This document shows positions 54,591 through 64,000 of a stretch of DNA of 64,000 nt, piece after piece. The translations under genes were made by a program, and so were the position numbers. The notes under the pieces are model-generated. The model searched no databases, was not told the DNA's origin, and worked only from the letters and a program-made list of their open reading frames with translations. The first letter of the stretch is position 1, and each line of letters opens with the position of its first letter. The stretch covers positions 31,831,598 through 31,895,597 of the forward strand of contig NC_030385.2 in the NCBI RefSeq assembly GCF_001625215.2, read 5' to 3'. Source of the stretch: Daucus carota subsp. sativus. Its lineage: Eukaryota > Streptophyta > Magnoliopsida > Apiales > Apiaceae.

Positions 54591-57176
54591 TTACCTCTTC
54601 CGCAATCCCAGTTCACCATATAGACTACTTACATCAGGAACAACATCCCCACCAAACTTTGACAAAATTCCATCACCTGCAAGGTCATTCAACAGATCTG
54701 CTGGGTCTTTGGCTCCACCATGCTGCAATAATCTCATTCTAATTGCAGACCCGGTGGCACGTGATAGCGGATCATCCTTGCATATTTTTTGCCATATGGT
54801 TGCAGCAAAGCACTTGGCATATAAGTAGGTATAATAACCTAAACATTTTAAGATAGTATACATTCAAATATTCAGTTAGGGTCAGATATTTCAAATTTTA
54901 ATATGTTATCAACTAACTTTAACAGATCCCCGTCAAATAACAAATAAATCAGGGATATAAACAGTCATATATTTGAACTAAAGGTGGAATGTTGCTTTAT
55001 TTAAATTGTTAGGGCCAATACTAGCACATTGAAGCTAATCTGATTCGATAATAGTTCTTAATACAATTATCCTATCCCATGTAAAATTAGCTATCCTAAA
55101 TATAATTAGCGAAAAGGAGTTATTTGGTCCATGGTCGTCAAGGGGCCAAAATCGTGATTCTAAGGATGTCCAGGAGGTTCTTCTGATTTCCTTTAAGCAA
55201 CTCAGTTTTAATTTGAACTTTAAAGTAAAAACTTGTAGGTTTTTGTAATAAGTAAAAAAGGTACTTAAAACTTTAAAAAATAAGTGGTAAGCACTTTTTG
55301 AATAACTTATTTCATAGTTGTGAATTTAGTTGATGGGACACATGCACAAATTATGATTTTTAATTTATTCTATTTGTTATTAGTAACCCACATAAATACA
55401 AAAAATTCATTCAAACAAAACATAACTTGAATTTTAATTTTGAGTTTTTTTTTTTGATTAGTTGAAATCATAGAAATATTTTAAATGGGTTAATTATCAA
55501 ACTTATCACTGAAATCGACAAAAAATATCAACTTCATCACTGATCTCTACGGGATAACACTTGGCTCACTAAACTGATTTGATGGTATCAAAATCATTAC
55601 CGCCGTTAAAAAGACTAGCGGAAGCATGGGTTGAATGACAGATGGCATGAGGAATGACCGCTGGCAGGACATATGTGGTTAGTCTGAATCTTTATAGTTT
55701 AACATTAATTGTTGTAATCTTTTTGGGGTTATTTGTACCAAAGAAAGACATGAAAATAAATGTATGTATTTTTTATTTTTTTGCATCTTAACTTTAACTT
55801 TGCTAATGTATGCAATTGATAATAAATGAGAAAAATGCAACAAAATATTTGGAAATAAATGAAGATGAGTGTTGATTAGGCTTGATTTGAGGATTAGGGT
55901 TCTTCTCTGCTGATGACTATTCTCCTTCGATATGAATCTCTGTGCGAATGGATCGACATATTTGTAACCAGTGTAACTATAAGTGAGTTTTTTGTTTCTT
56001 TCTTTCTATTTTCTTTGTTTTTATTTCCTTTCTTTATATTATCTACGGTCTTTTTTTATTACTATGCCACATCACCCACCCTGGTGTATCTCCGTTTAAC
56101 TATCCGTTACTTTTTTAAAAAATATTAACGGCGGTGATGATTTTGATACCGTCAAATCCGTTTAGTTAGCCAAGTGAGACCTCGTGGAGTTCAATGATGA
56201 AGTTGATATCTTTTGTCGACTTCAGTTGTGAGTTTGACAATTAATCCTATTTTAAATGTTACTCAAATGGGCTCAAGGGAATTTACGGGCCCAATTCTCA
56301 ACAAATACAAGAAATAACATTGTATTTATTCCTAGGACAGCTTAAAAAGTTAGATTTCTCAACACTATATTGTTTGATTAACATGAAGAAAGATTAAAAT
56401 CAGGCAGGCATTATAAAACAAGATAAAATAAGATATCATAAGATACACAACTATAACCAAAAGTAAAATACAAACTACAAACTAATTTAAGCCATTAGAT
56501 CAATCTAATCTAATGGCCCCCTAGAATTCACCACACAATAAACTTGTACCCTCCCACACATGATTCCACAAAATCCCTCCGTTTTTAATTTGATTTTTCC
56601 CGTTAATCAGTTCACTTTTTTTGAAATCTGACTTCACTGTGTTTTTCTTCATCTCCCAACAATTAATTTCCATACCGTATTTGATATATTTCGATGTGAT
56701 TTATAAGTTTTTTATTTTGGTTTTTAGTTTTTATTCTAAGAGAGGTTTGTAATGGAGGAGCACCCTATATTAGGGTCCTACTCCAATACAAACTAAATAC
56801 AAGCCAATGAGATTAAGTATGGGAATAGTTTTAGGACCGGGGATCGACCCCGAGATGGGCCTAGATGGGGTCTAAGTGGGGCCTAGTAGGGTCGGGGCGG
56901 GGCCAAGTTTTAGCTCTTAAGAGTTAAGGCTGTGTAGAGCCTGTCTAGGGCCTGTGCGGAGCCTTGGCAAAGCCCTAGCGGACCCGAGGTGGATTGAGTG
57001 GGGGCGAGGGTGGGCCCTAGGTGGGTGATGACATATAGGGGGTGGGTGATGTCATTTAGGTATAGTTTCTCTTGGTTTGTATTTTAGTGGTTTGGTATTT
57101 GAGCAATTGCCTCGAAAGTAGCTGGTTCAGCTTCAGCCACTCGAATTTTCAATATTCCTTTTTATTTCTCATCAAA

Positions 57177-57226
<50 letters not shown>

Positions 57227-60032
57227 TTTTTAAAAGGAGGCCTTGTGTTGCACACACAAAATACACATAATCCGCCATCTCTCTCTTAAGCTCTTATCTA
57301 CACTAGTAATATTGTCCATGCTTCGCACACAGACAATTCATGTAATCCAATTATAGTCGGAGATAATAAGTAACAAATCCTATTAACGATGGAGGTTGTT
57401 GTGACTAAGATAATAATCATGCTGTTTAAAATAATTTAATAATTTATTAAATTATCATTTTATTAATTTAAGTACTACTAATCACGACAATGGATAGAAT
57501 TGTATTTCCTAACTATATTTCCTCTCTTTTCACTCGCAGATAACCACAGATGCGTTGCAAATGGACGAAGAATGTATGACACAAAACACACACACACACA
57601 CATATATTTATATAAGCTTACTAAGATGCTAATTCAAGATTTAGAAATAACTCTCCAAGTTGCAGCATGATTATTAAGCAAAATTCGAAATGATCCAACA
57701 TTTTCTACCTTCTAGTCTCAGAGCTTAGATATCATGTCAAATATATTATGTTGAACCTCTGATAGGATAATTATACATCAAACTTACAACTGACTGTTAA
57801 ATAAGAAAATAAAGTTACCTGCCCCATAATTTAGTAGGTGGGTAAATCGCGTGTGCCAATGTGTGCCCTCCATATGCTTCCAGCTTGTATGTTGCATCTT
57901 TAAATCCCTAAAAATAGCAACTGTATCCTTTGGAACAGACAATTCTTCCCCGAAAAATTTTTGGTCAACCATTGCATAAAAAATCTAGTGATAAATTTTA
58001 AAAAAAAAAGTCAGAATAGGTTGTTCTTAAGATGTGAAAAACAAAAAATTATAATAAATAATAATTGTAGTCTTCATTCTTCCAGAAAGAACCTGGCGTT
58101 GCAACTCAGTTGCAGCAAACATTTTTCTGGCTCGATGCAGCGCCTCCACCAATTTCTCAGGTATAGGTTCACCAGTTGAATAGTGTTTTGAAAATGTCCT
58201 CAACACCCGGTAATCCCAAGCATAGTACCTGCATATAAAAAGCAAAATATGCTTTTACATTGAAAAAATTGTAGTATATAAAGGGAGACACAACTGCATG
58301 CATATAGTATAAATGGATAGTTAGATATAGCCGATTTTCAACAAAAAATCATTAAAAACATATCACTCTAATGTTTTAACACATACAAAATGTCATTGTT
58401 TCCATGTACCAAAAAAAGTTTGCATTCATCTCGTAGCATGCTACTTACTCAAATAAATTTGAAGGTGTTTCAGCAAGATCAAATGCTACTCTTGTGCCTG
58501 AAAAATGTTGGTAATCCTGCAGCAGGAAATTAGCACGGTATCAGATGAAAGTCAACATAAATGAAATAATTTTAAAGTTTCAGCATCTTACTGTTCTTGA
58601 AAGCAACGAATGTAGGGCATGTCCAAATTCATGAAATAGGGTTTCTACTTCTGAGTGGCTTAGCCTTACTGTTGATGAATTACGTGATTCTGAAAAATTG
58701 CATACAAGGGCTACAACCTACACAATAATACTGAACAAGGTTAATAATTAGATAAAAGAATAACCATATACTTTACCTGTACGATATTGAACAATATACT
58801 TTACCTACAAAAGTGAACATTGGCCCTAACCTCTATATATATATATGTTAACATGCATAAAACACTGAATACTTCATGGGAAATGAACACCATCATATAA
58901 AATAATAGAGTACTAACATCAAATATGATTAATAGAAGGTTAAAATACATGCAAGCAACTAAAATGAGAAAAGGTGATGTGGAGCGAGGAGTTTTATAAA
59001 ATTAATCTGTTTATATCATACAATATTATTTGTGAATAAAACAATTGCAATTAATTAGGTATGTTAGTTATATAAGTAGGCATATTATAAGAAACATTCT
59101 AGCTTATTGCAGTAGAATAGTAAAAGGATTTTCTTTAATTAACTATGGAAGTAGATATAGATGATGTCAGGAACAGTGATTCTTGACTTTAGACATGTAA
59201 AAGTTTTTGTTTTTCTGTTATAGAATGAGTAGACTAGCAAGTAAAAGACAAGGAATAGCAGAGAATAGCACTGTATAACAGAGAAAGAAGCTAACTTGCT
59301 GAGAAAGTAGTTATAGAGAGGTAAAGTCGTGCAGTCCCATATAAATCCTCAAATTCATACAATAATTAATAATTCAATATTCATCGTCTATTTAATAATA
59401 GTATATATGGATAAACTATAACTTGAAAGCCAAATAATTTCTTATTGAAAAGAAATTTAAGTCCCTTATCTATGTCTACTACCATAATTAACCAAGTGAC
59501 ACAATTCCTTTATTGTTCTACTACAATTATCTAAAATGCTCCTAATAATATATTTGATTTAACTGAAAAATTAATAAGTTATAATTAATTTTTCGCGAAT
59601 TAATAACTAATAACGTATAATATATACAAATAATTATATTAATTCTTTGTTACATTCATCTTCCAAAAACCATGCTCTTCATCTATGTGAATTTCCCTTC
59701 ATGATAAATAAATTAAGCACTCCTAAGTCACACCAATGCCTTGTGCAATTACATCACTGTGTTGATGTCAAGGTGTTGGCTAGGAAATGCTGTTGTAGAT
59801 AGCTTTGGACTTGGGCACCAATTGTTTACTGTGTTCCATATATAGGCATATATTTAATACATAATTGAGGTGAACAAAATATTGAATAAAGACATGTTAA
59901 ACAACTTTCACATACCGGAAGTTGATAGTCTGATTCCGAGATCCTGCGACCCCCTTTTATGGTATAATGTGCACAGCCAGGATACTTGCCCTTCCTTGAA
60001 GTCAGATCAAGGTACAAGTACCCCAAGTCGCC
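54591..60032 (-). CDS. MIP: Mitochondrial intermediate peptidase (M3 family), last six exons
   Basis: Zinc oligopeptidase of the thimet/M3 family that trims octapeptides from imported precursors in the mitochondrial matrix. Only the C-terminal 286 residues are in the window: exons 60032-59916, 58717-58592, 58516-58449, 58228-58093, 57984-57819, 54838-54591 (117, 126, 68, 136, 166 and 248 nt). The first visible exon reads GDLGYLYLDLTSRKGKYPGC. The next holds the zinc site HEFGH (ETLFHEFGHALHSLLSRT). Then come DYQHFSGTRVAFDLAETPSN, FEYYAWDYRVL, WKHMEGTHWHTRFTHLLNYG and YLYAKCFAATIW. It ends SSLYGELGLRKR. Upstream exons must lie beyond the hAT element at 60.6 kb, or be lost; the exon at 60032 begins after a good TATCAG acceptor. 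The last intron is 3 kb and full of repeats. Confidence 0.88.
55487..56248. mobile_element. Non-autonomous MULE MITE in MIP intron
   Basis: 762 bp. Left end GGGTTAATTATCAAACTTAT; inverted right end AGGATTAATTGTCAAACTCA. The two ends match over about 125 bp (for example CGGTATCAAAATCAT / GATGGTATCAAAATCAT then ACCGCCGTTAA). Exact 9-bp target duplication ATTTTAAAT at 55478-55486 and 56249-56257. No transposase. It is a different family from the element at 48.8 kb, but with the same GGG...CCT ends. Confidence 0.93.
56754..57060. repeat. G-rich block of unknown origin in MIP intron
   Basis: In AT-rich surroundings about 230 bp (56835-57060) is rich in GGGG and GGGCC words (GGTCGGGGCGGGGCC, GTGGGGGCGAGGGTGGGCCC). 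It is preceded by an imperfect hairpin, GGAGGAGCACCCTA at 56754 against TAGGGTCCTACTCC ending at 56784. Several G-runs could fold as G-quadruplex. There is no coding content. It may be part of an unclassified repeat that ends near the (AT)n tract. Confidence 0.6.
57178..57224. repeat. (AT)n microsatellite
   Basis: Uninterrupted TA dinucleotides for about 46 bases in the MIP last intron. Confidence 0.95.
57303..57345 (-). mobile_element. Helitron 3' end, - strand
   Basis: On the - strand: GTCTGTG, loop TGCGAAG, CATGGAC, then AATATTA and CTAG (57306-57303), followed by T. The hairpin pairs with two wobbles. This is a worn form of the 3' end seen at 3423-3453 (same loop TGCGAAG). The element body would extend to the right; its 5' end was not found. 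Confidence 0.6.
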
Positions 60033-60590
60033 CTGATAGACAACGGTACAACAGATCAGTCAAAAAAAAACCTTTAAAAAATAATTTTCAGGGTTCACAC
60101 ATAGATAGGATGACAAATGAGTTGAGAGTTTGGAGACTCTTTTAACAAGATTGTTTAAAACTCGTCTTTTTTTCTAATGAATGGAGCATCAACACATCTC
60201 GGTTCACTAACGAGCCAATCATAAGTGCGGTGAAGTTCGGACCAAAAGCTCATGAACAGTCTTGCTTATAATGTTTATGAACATGACTCGTGAACAGGCT
60301 TGAGTGATGAGCATTACTCTATCATATTTATATGGTTTATAAATGTTCATTTGCATTAAACAAAATATTTAACTTTTCAGCTAGAAATCCGAAAAGTCAT
60401 TATGTAACAAACTTAGCTGGTTCTCAATAGAGCATGGATACAGGTCCATACATCTCATCTCTTTCTAATCCTTCACTTGTTTGTCGATTCAAAAGTAGCA
60501 AAAATTTCAAGCAAATGGGTTTAATTGACCACTTGAAAAACTAAATTACAAAATACGGAATAGTAAATTCTCAAATAGTATACTGGGTAA
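60033..60590. other. MIP intron with repeat scrap
   Basis: Contains a worn piece of the GTTCGTGAAC-type repeat at about 60200-60320 (CATGAACATGACTCGTGAAC-like words). No MIP exon recognised. Confidence 0.45.
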
Positions 60591-60749
60591 TAGGGCTGGC
60601 AATTTCAGACACGACCCGATAACCCGACACGAATTCGACCCGCAAAATACGAATTCGGGTCAGGGTATTTCGGGTTCGGGTCGATTTCGGGTTGACCCAA
60701 AATTGACCCGAAAAATCGGGTCGGGTTCGGGTAACCCGAAATTAACCTG

Positions 60750-60893
60750 CATATATATATATATGTGTGTGTGTGTGTATGTATATATATATATATATGT
60801 ATGTATCTATATATCTATATATATGTATATATATGTATCTATATATATATATATATGTATGTATGTATGTATATATATATATATATTATATAA
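60750..60893. repeat. (TA)n/(TG)n microsatellite
   Basis: Long ATATAT/GTGTGT/GTATGT tract just after the hAT subterminal repeats. It creates a false 69-codon Tyr/Ile/Val frame. Confidence 0.95.
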
Positions 60894-61278
60894 ATTAAAT
60901 ATTATATATTAAAGCTTATACTTAACATACATCATACAACCCTACAGATACTTATTGATTTTCTTTCTTTTTACAGATATGAGCGGCCGCCTTCATCCCT
61001 CTCAACCCTAAATCTCTCAGACTCTCGCCTTCCAATTCCAAATCAAAAACCATCCCTCTCTTTTCGAATCTCCTCCCCTCTCACTCCCTCTTCACTCCGA
61101 TTTGAGTCTCTCAAATGGATTCATATCTGATTTAGTTTTTCACTCTCAAAAACTCTCCCTCCACTCGAACTCTCACTCGCCCAGTCGCCTTCTCCACTGG
61201 ATTCGTATTTGGTAAGTTTCACTCGAACTCTCCACTGGATTCGATTATTTAATCCTATTTACTGTCTTATTGATGCAG

Positions 61279-63460
61279 ATGGAAAGTGGCAGCGAAAACA
61301 TGGAATTGAATCAAGAAATTGAAGATGATGTGGTGGAGGTAGAAGTCCAAGAAAGCACCTCCAGACGGGAATGTAAGCGTTGAAACCAGTAGCACGCAGA
61401 GTAGAATGCGACTTAAATCTGATGTTTGGGACCATTTTGAGATGCTTCCACTGATACCACCAAACAAAAAACAGCGATGTAAGTGTAAAAAATGTGGTAC
61501 AACCTATGCTTGTCCTAGTACTTTTGGTACCGGTAATCTTCATAAGCATATAGAAAAATGTGTTAGGAGAGATACTAGAGACATTGGTCAGATGCTAATA
61601 ACCCGTGAAAGTTCATGTTTAAATTTAGCAACTCCTAAATTTAGCTAAGAGAGATATAGAGAATTACTTGTTGCTGCTATTATCATGCATGAGGAACCAT
61701 TTCAGTTTGTGGAATATGAGGGTTTTAGAGCACTACACTATTATTTGAATAATTAAGTGCAAACAATTTCAAGAAATACGTGCAAGGCTGATGTACTTAA
61801 GACTTATGCTAGAGAAAAAGAAAGAATGAAGTTTATGTTACAATCAGCCCCCGGTTGAATCTGTTTTACATCTGATTTATGGACTTCCATTGTTACTGAT
61901 GGGTATTTGTCATTGACTGCACATTTTATTGATAAGGATTGGCATCTACAAAAAAGAATACTGAATTTTTCTATCATTCCCCTCCCCATACCGGTGTTAA
62001 TTTGTGTGAGAAAATATATTCGCTCTTCTTAGATTGGGGCATTGAGAAAAAGTTTTTTACAATGACTTTGGACAATGCAAGCTCCAATGCTCGTTTTATC
62101 AACTTGCTGATTTCTCAATTAAATGTGCGAAATTTGCTTATTTCCAAGGGTAATTATGTGCATGTTCGTTGTTGTGCACATATTTTAAATCTTGTTGTGC
62201 AAGATGTTTTAAAAGTCATCCCTGAAGGCATTGATGAGATTAGAGATAGTATTAAATATTTGAAAGCATCCGATGCAAGGAAATTGAAGTTTAGGGAGTG
62301 TATGAAAAACATAGGAATTGTTGCCAAAAAAGGTCTAAGACAAGATGTTGCTCGATAGTGCAATTTATTATCGCCAAGCATTTTGTCATATGGCTCTTGT
62401 TGACCCGAACTTTGCATCTTTGTGTCCTAGTTTAGATGATTGGTATATAGCTGAGAAAATATGCAAGTTCTTGAGTGTATTTTATGAGATCACACAAATA
62501 TTCTCGGGAAGTAGTTATCCTACTTCGAATTTGTATTTTCCGGTGGTGCCTATAGCTCATTTGACTTTAAAGGATAAATTGGAAGATAATGATGAGTTTA
62601 TAAGGATTATGGCACTTAAAATGTACGAGAAGTTCAAAAAGTATTGGGCTGATTTCAGCACTATTTTGGCAATTTCTTGCATTCTTGATCCTAGATATAA
62701 GCTTAGTAGTGTTGATTTTTTCTACAAAAAGTTCTATGGTGCGAATTCCTTCCAATTTGATAATCCCAAGGAGAAATTGTTCTCGCTTTTTGATGAGTAT
62801 GCTTCTACTGCTATAACAAGTGAGCAACCATCATCAAGTAAAAAACAAAGCAGGGCAGATATTTTGTATGCTAATGAAGGCCGAGACGTTTTCAAGGTAA
62901 TTCAACTAAATTGCTAAATAAATTTCAGTAGGCTGTAGTCTTGTATTTGGTCTGATTTGATATATATTTTTTGTAATTAAATAGGATCTTGATGAATTTG
63001 AAAATGAGGAGTCTGTTCAGTGTGCTAGAAAAACCCAACTGGAGTTGTACTTGGAAGAGCCAAAAATTGATAGAAAAGTCAATTTAAACATTTTGGATTT
63101 TTGGAAAGGTAACGAGTTTAGGTATCCGGAGTTATCTGCAATGGCTCGTGACATACTGAGTATCCTGATATCTACTGTGGCATCGGAAGCTACTTTTAGT
63201 GCAGGTGGCCGTATACTCGAATAATATCGGAGTTCTTTTTTGCCGGATACAGCAGAAGCAATTGTGTGTACAAGAGATTGGCTATACGGAGAAAAAGGCA
63301 AGTACCATGTCAGTTTGTTACTATATTTTTTTAGTTGAATGTTATCTGACTTGCATAATATCTGTTTTTTATTGTAGCTGTTGCAAAGTTGAAGCTAGAA
63401 GAACTTACTGAAGATATCATGGATGTAGACCTTAACAAAGAAAAGTCAAATAATACTTAA
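61279..63460 (+). pseudogene. hAT transposase (Ac/RICESLEEPER type), broken
   Basis: Starts MESGSENMELNQEIEDD after a likely leader intron (about 61213-61278). A BED zinc finger comes next (VWDHFEMLP, CKCKKCGTTYACPS, GTGNLHKHIEKC). The catalytic core has SDLWTSIVTDGYLSLTAHFI, TLDNASSNARF, HVRCCAHILNLVVQDVLKVI and ILAISCILDPRYKLSSVDFF. The hAT dimerisation region has FRYPELSAMARDIL, TVASEATFSAGGRILE and AIVCTRDWLYGEK, and the end is ELTEDIMDVDLNKE. Introns at 62897-62984 (GT-AG) and 63298-63377 (GC-AG, AG|GCAAGT) are intact. Damage: a frameshift near 61370, in-frame stops near 61648, 61756, 61857 and 63225, and a deletion near 62352 removing the TRWNSTYLM motif. Not functional. Confidence 0.88.
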
Positions 63461-64000
63461 TCATGATGTATTCTCAGGTTAGCGTACTATCTGTACAAGC
63501 ATAACTATTTGTGCATTGATTAAGAAAGAAACAAATCTGTCCTGTTTTTACTTTTGTATTGGATCCATTTCATGCACTTCTGAGCAGCCTTAACATAAGC
63601 TAAAATATTAGCCTCAACTTCAGACTTCTTATTATAACATGATGAATAATTTCTGATTTATTATTAACAGTTATAGACTAGATAATCTATTTATTGTGAC
63701 TTGTTTTCAAATTAGGAATTCTATTTACTGTAATAGTGATATTATTTTGCTGCAATTCTAGTCTTCTTTCTTGTATACTAGTTAGAGCAATTTACTAATA
63801 TTTAATTAGATTACTTTATCAGGCATCTTGATTACACTAGTCTGTTGTTGTAGTGTTGATTCACAGAGTACTATATTAATGAATATAATTATGTGTATTG
63901 CTTTAAATGCTCCGAAATTATGTAATTGTCCTTGAATGCAGAATTGCAGAGTATGCTTTATATGTGAATGGAGGTGACTGGTAAGGAGGGGCACTGGTGC
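63461..64000. other. hAT 3' region, no gene seen
   Basis: AT-rich sequence after the transposase stop. No subterminal CGGGT repeats or terminal inverse, so the element continues past the window. Confidence 0.4.

Larger units (their letters stand above)
60591..64000 (+). mobile_element. hAT transposon, decayed, right end outside the window
   Basis: The left end TAGGGCTGGCAATTTC at 60591 has the TAGGG start of Ac-like hAT elements. It is followed by dense subterminal words of the CGGGTCGGGTTCGGGT type (60650-60740), which are usual transposase-binding repeats. A hAT transposase with BED finger follows. The inverse end (expected ...GCCAGCCCTA) and the matching 8-bp target duplication are not seen before 64000. 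The element lies in what should be an upstream intron of MIP. Confidence 0.8.

Noticed and set aside
60703-60912. 69-codon Tyr/Ile/Val-rich frame
   Set aside because: Translation of a (TA)n/(TG)n microsatellite.

Overview
The window looks like nuclear DNA of a eudicot plant. It is AT-rich, its genes carry GT-AG introns with T-rich 3' ends, and it holds plant-only families: expansin-B, HEX6-like sugar carriers, and an F-box family of the At5g07610 type. It also has typical plant transposons (Helitron, MULE, Stowaway and hAT MITEs, an L1-type LINE). I cannot name the species. Exon borders were read by eye from homology and splice consensus, not from transcripts.

Layout. 1-3453: right part of a Helitron carrying exon-sized pieces of several unrelated plant genes (aldo-keto reductase, PIN-LIKES exon 1, an unrecognised multi-exon protein), with a Stowaway MITE near its end. 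3990-15370: a tandem + strand cluster of intronless F-box genes sharing one promoter block. Two copies look intact, one has lost its last 24 residues, two are broken, and two are relics. 16266-23818: complete VPS34 (PI3-kinase class III), 17 coding exons, 813 aa. 23953-27410: 5'-truncated LINE on the - strand with an open 1054-codon frame, just downstream of VPS34. 29075-29440: an F-box-associated relic on the - strand. 30321-34776 (-): RhoGAP of the At5g61530 type, 383 aa, with a likely GC-AG intron full of microsatellites. 36337-38476 and 38879-40951 (-): tandem HEX6-like sugar/H+ symporters, 508 aa each, with identical exon lengths.

41390-43840 is repeat-rich: MITEs, a seven-unit satellite of about 176 bp, a 41-bp triplet and a 48-bp palindrome. 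45436-46900: expansin-B, 293 aa. 47240-50000: GTTCGTGAAC-type repeat, a Stowaway MITE, and a non-autonomous MULE with a 9-bp target duplication. 50297-53496: RPC4 subunit of RNA polymerase III, 385 aa. 54591-60032 (-): the last six exons of mitochondrial intermediate peptidase, whose introns hold a second MULE MITE, a G-rich block and a Helitron end. 60591 to the window end: a decayed hAT transposon.

The host genes do unrelated jobs: endosomal/autophagic lipid signalling, Rop/Rho signalling, sugar uptake, wall loosening, Pol III transcription, and mitochondrial import processing. There is no operon-like logic. The two themes are local tandem duplication (F-box, sugar carriers) and heavy transposon traffic with gene-fragment capture. 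I found no convincing wholly new system. The best leads are the gene-capturing Helitron, the satellite/palindrome block and the F-box promoter block.
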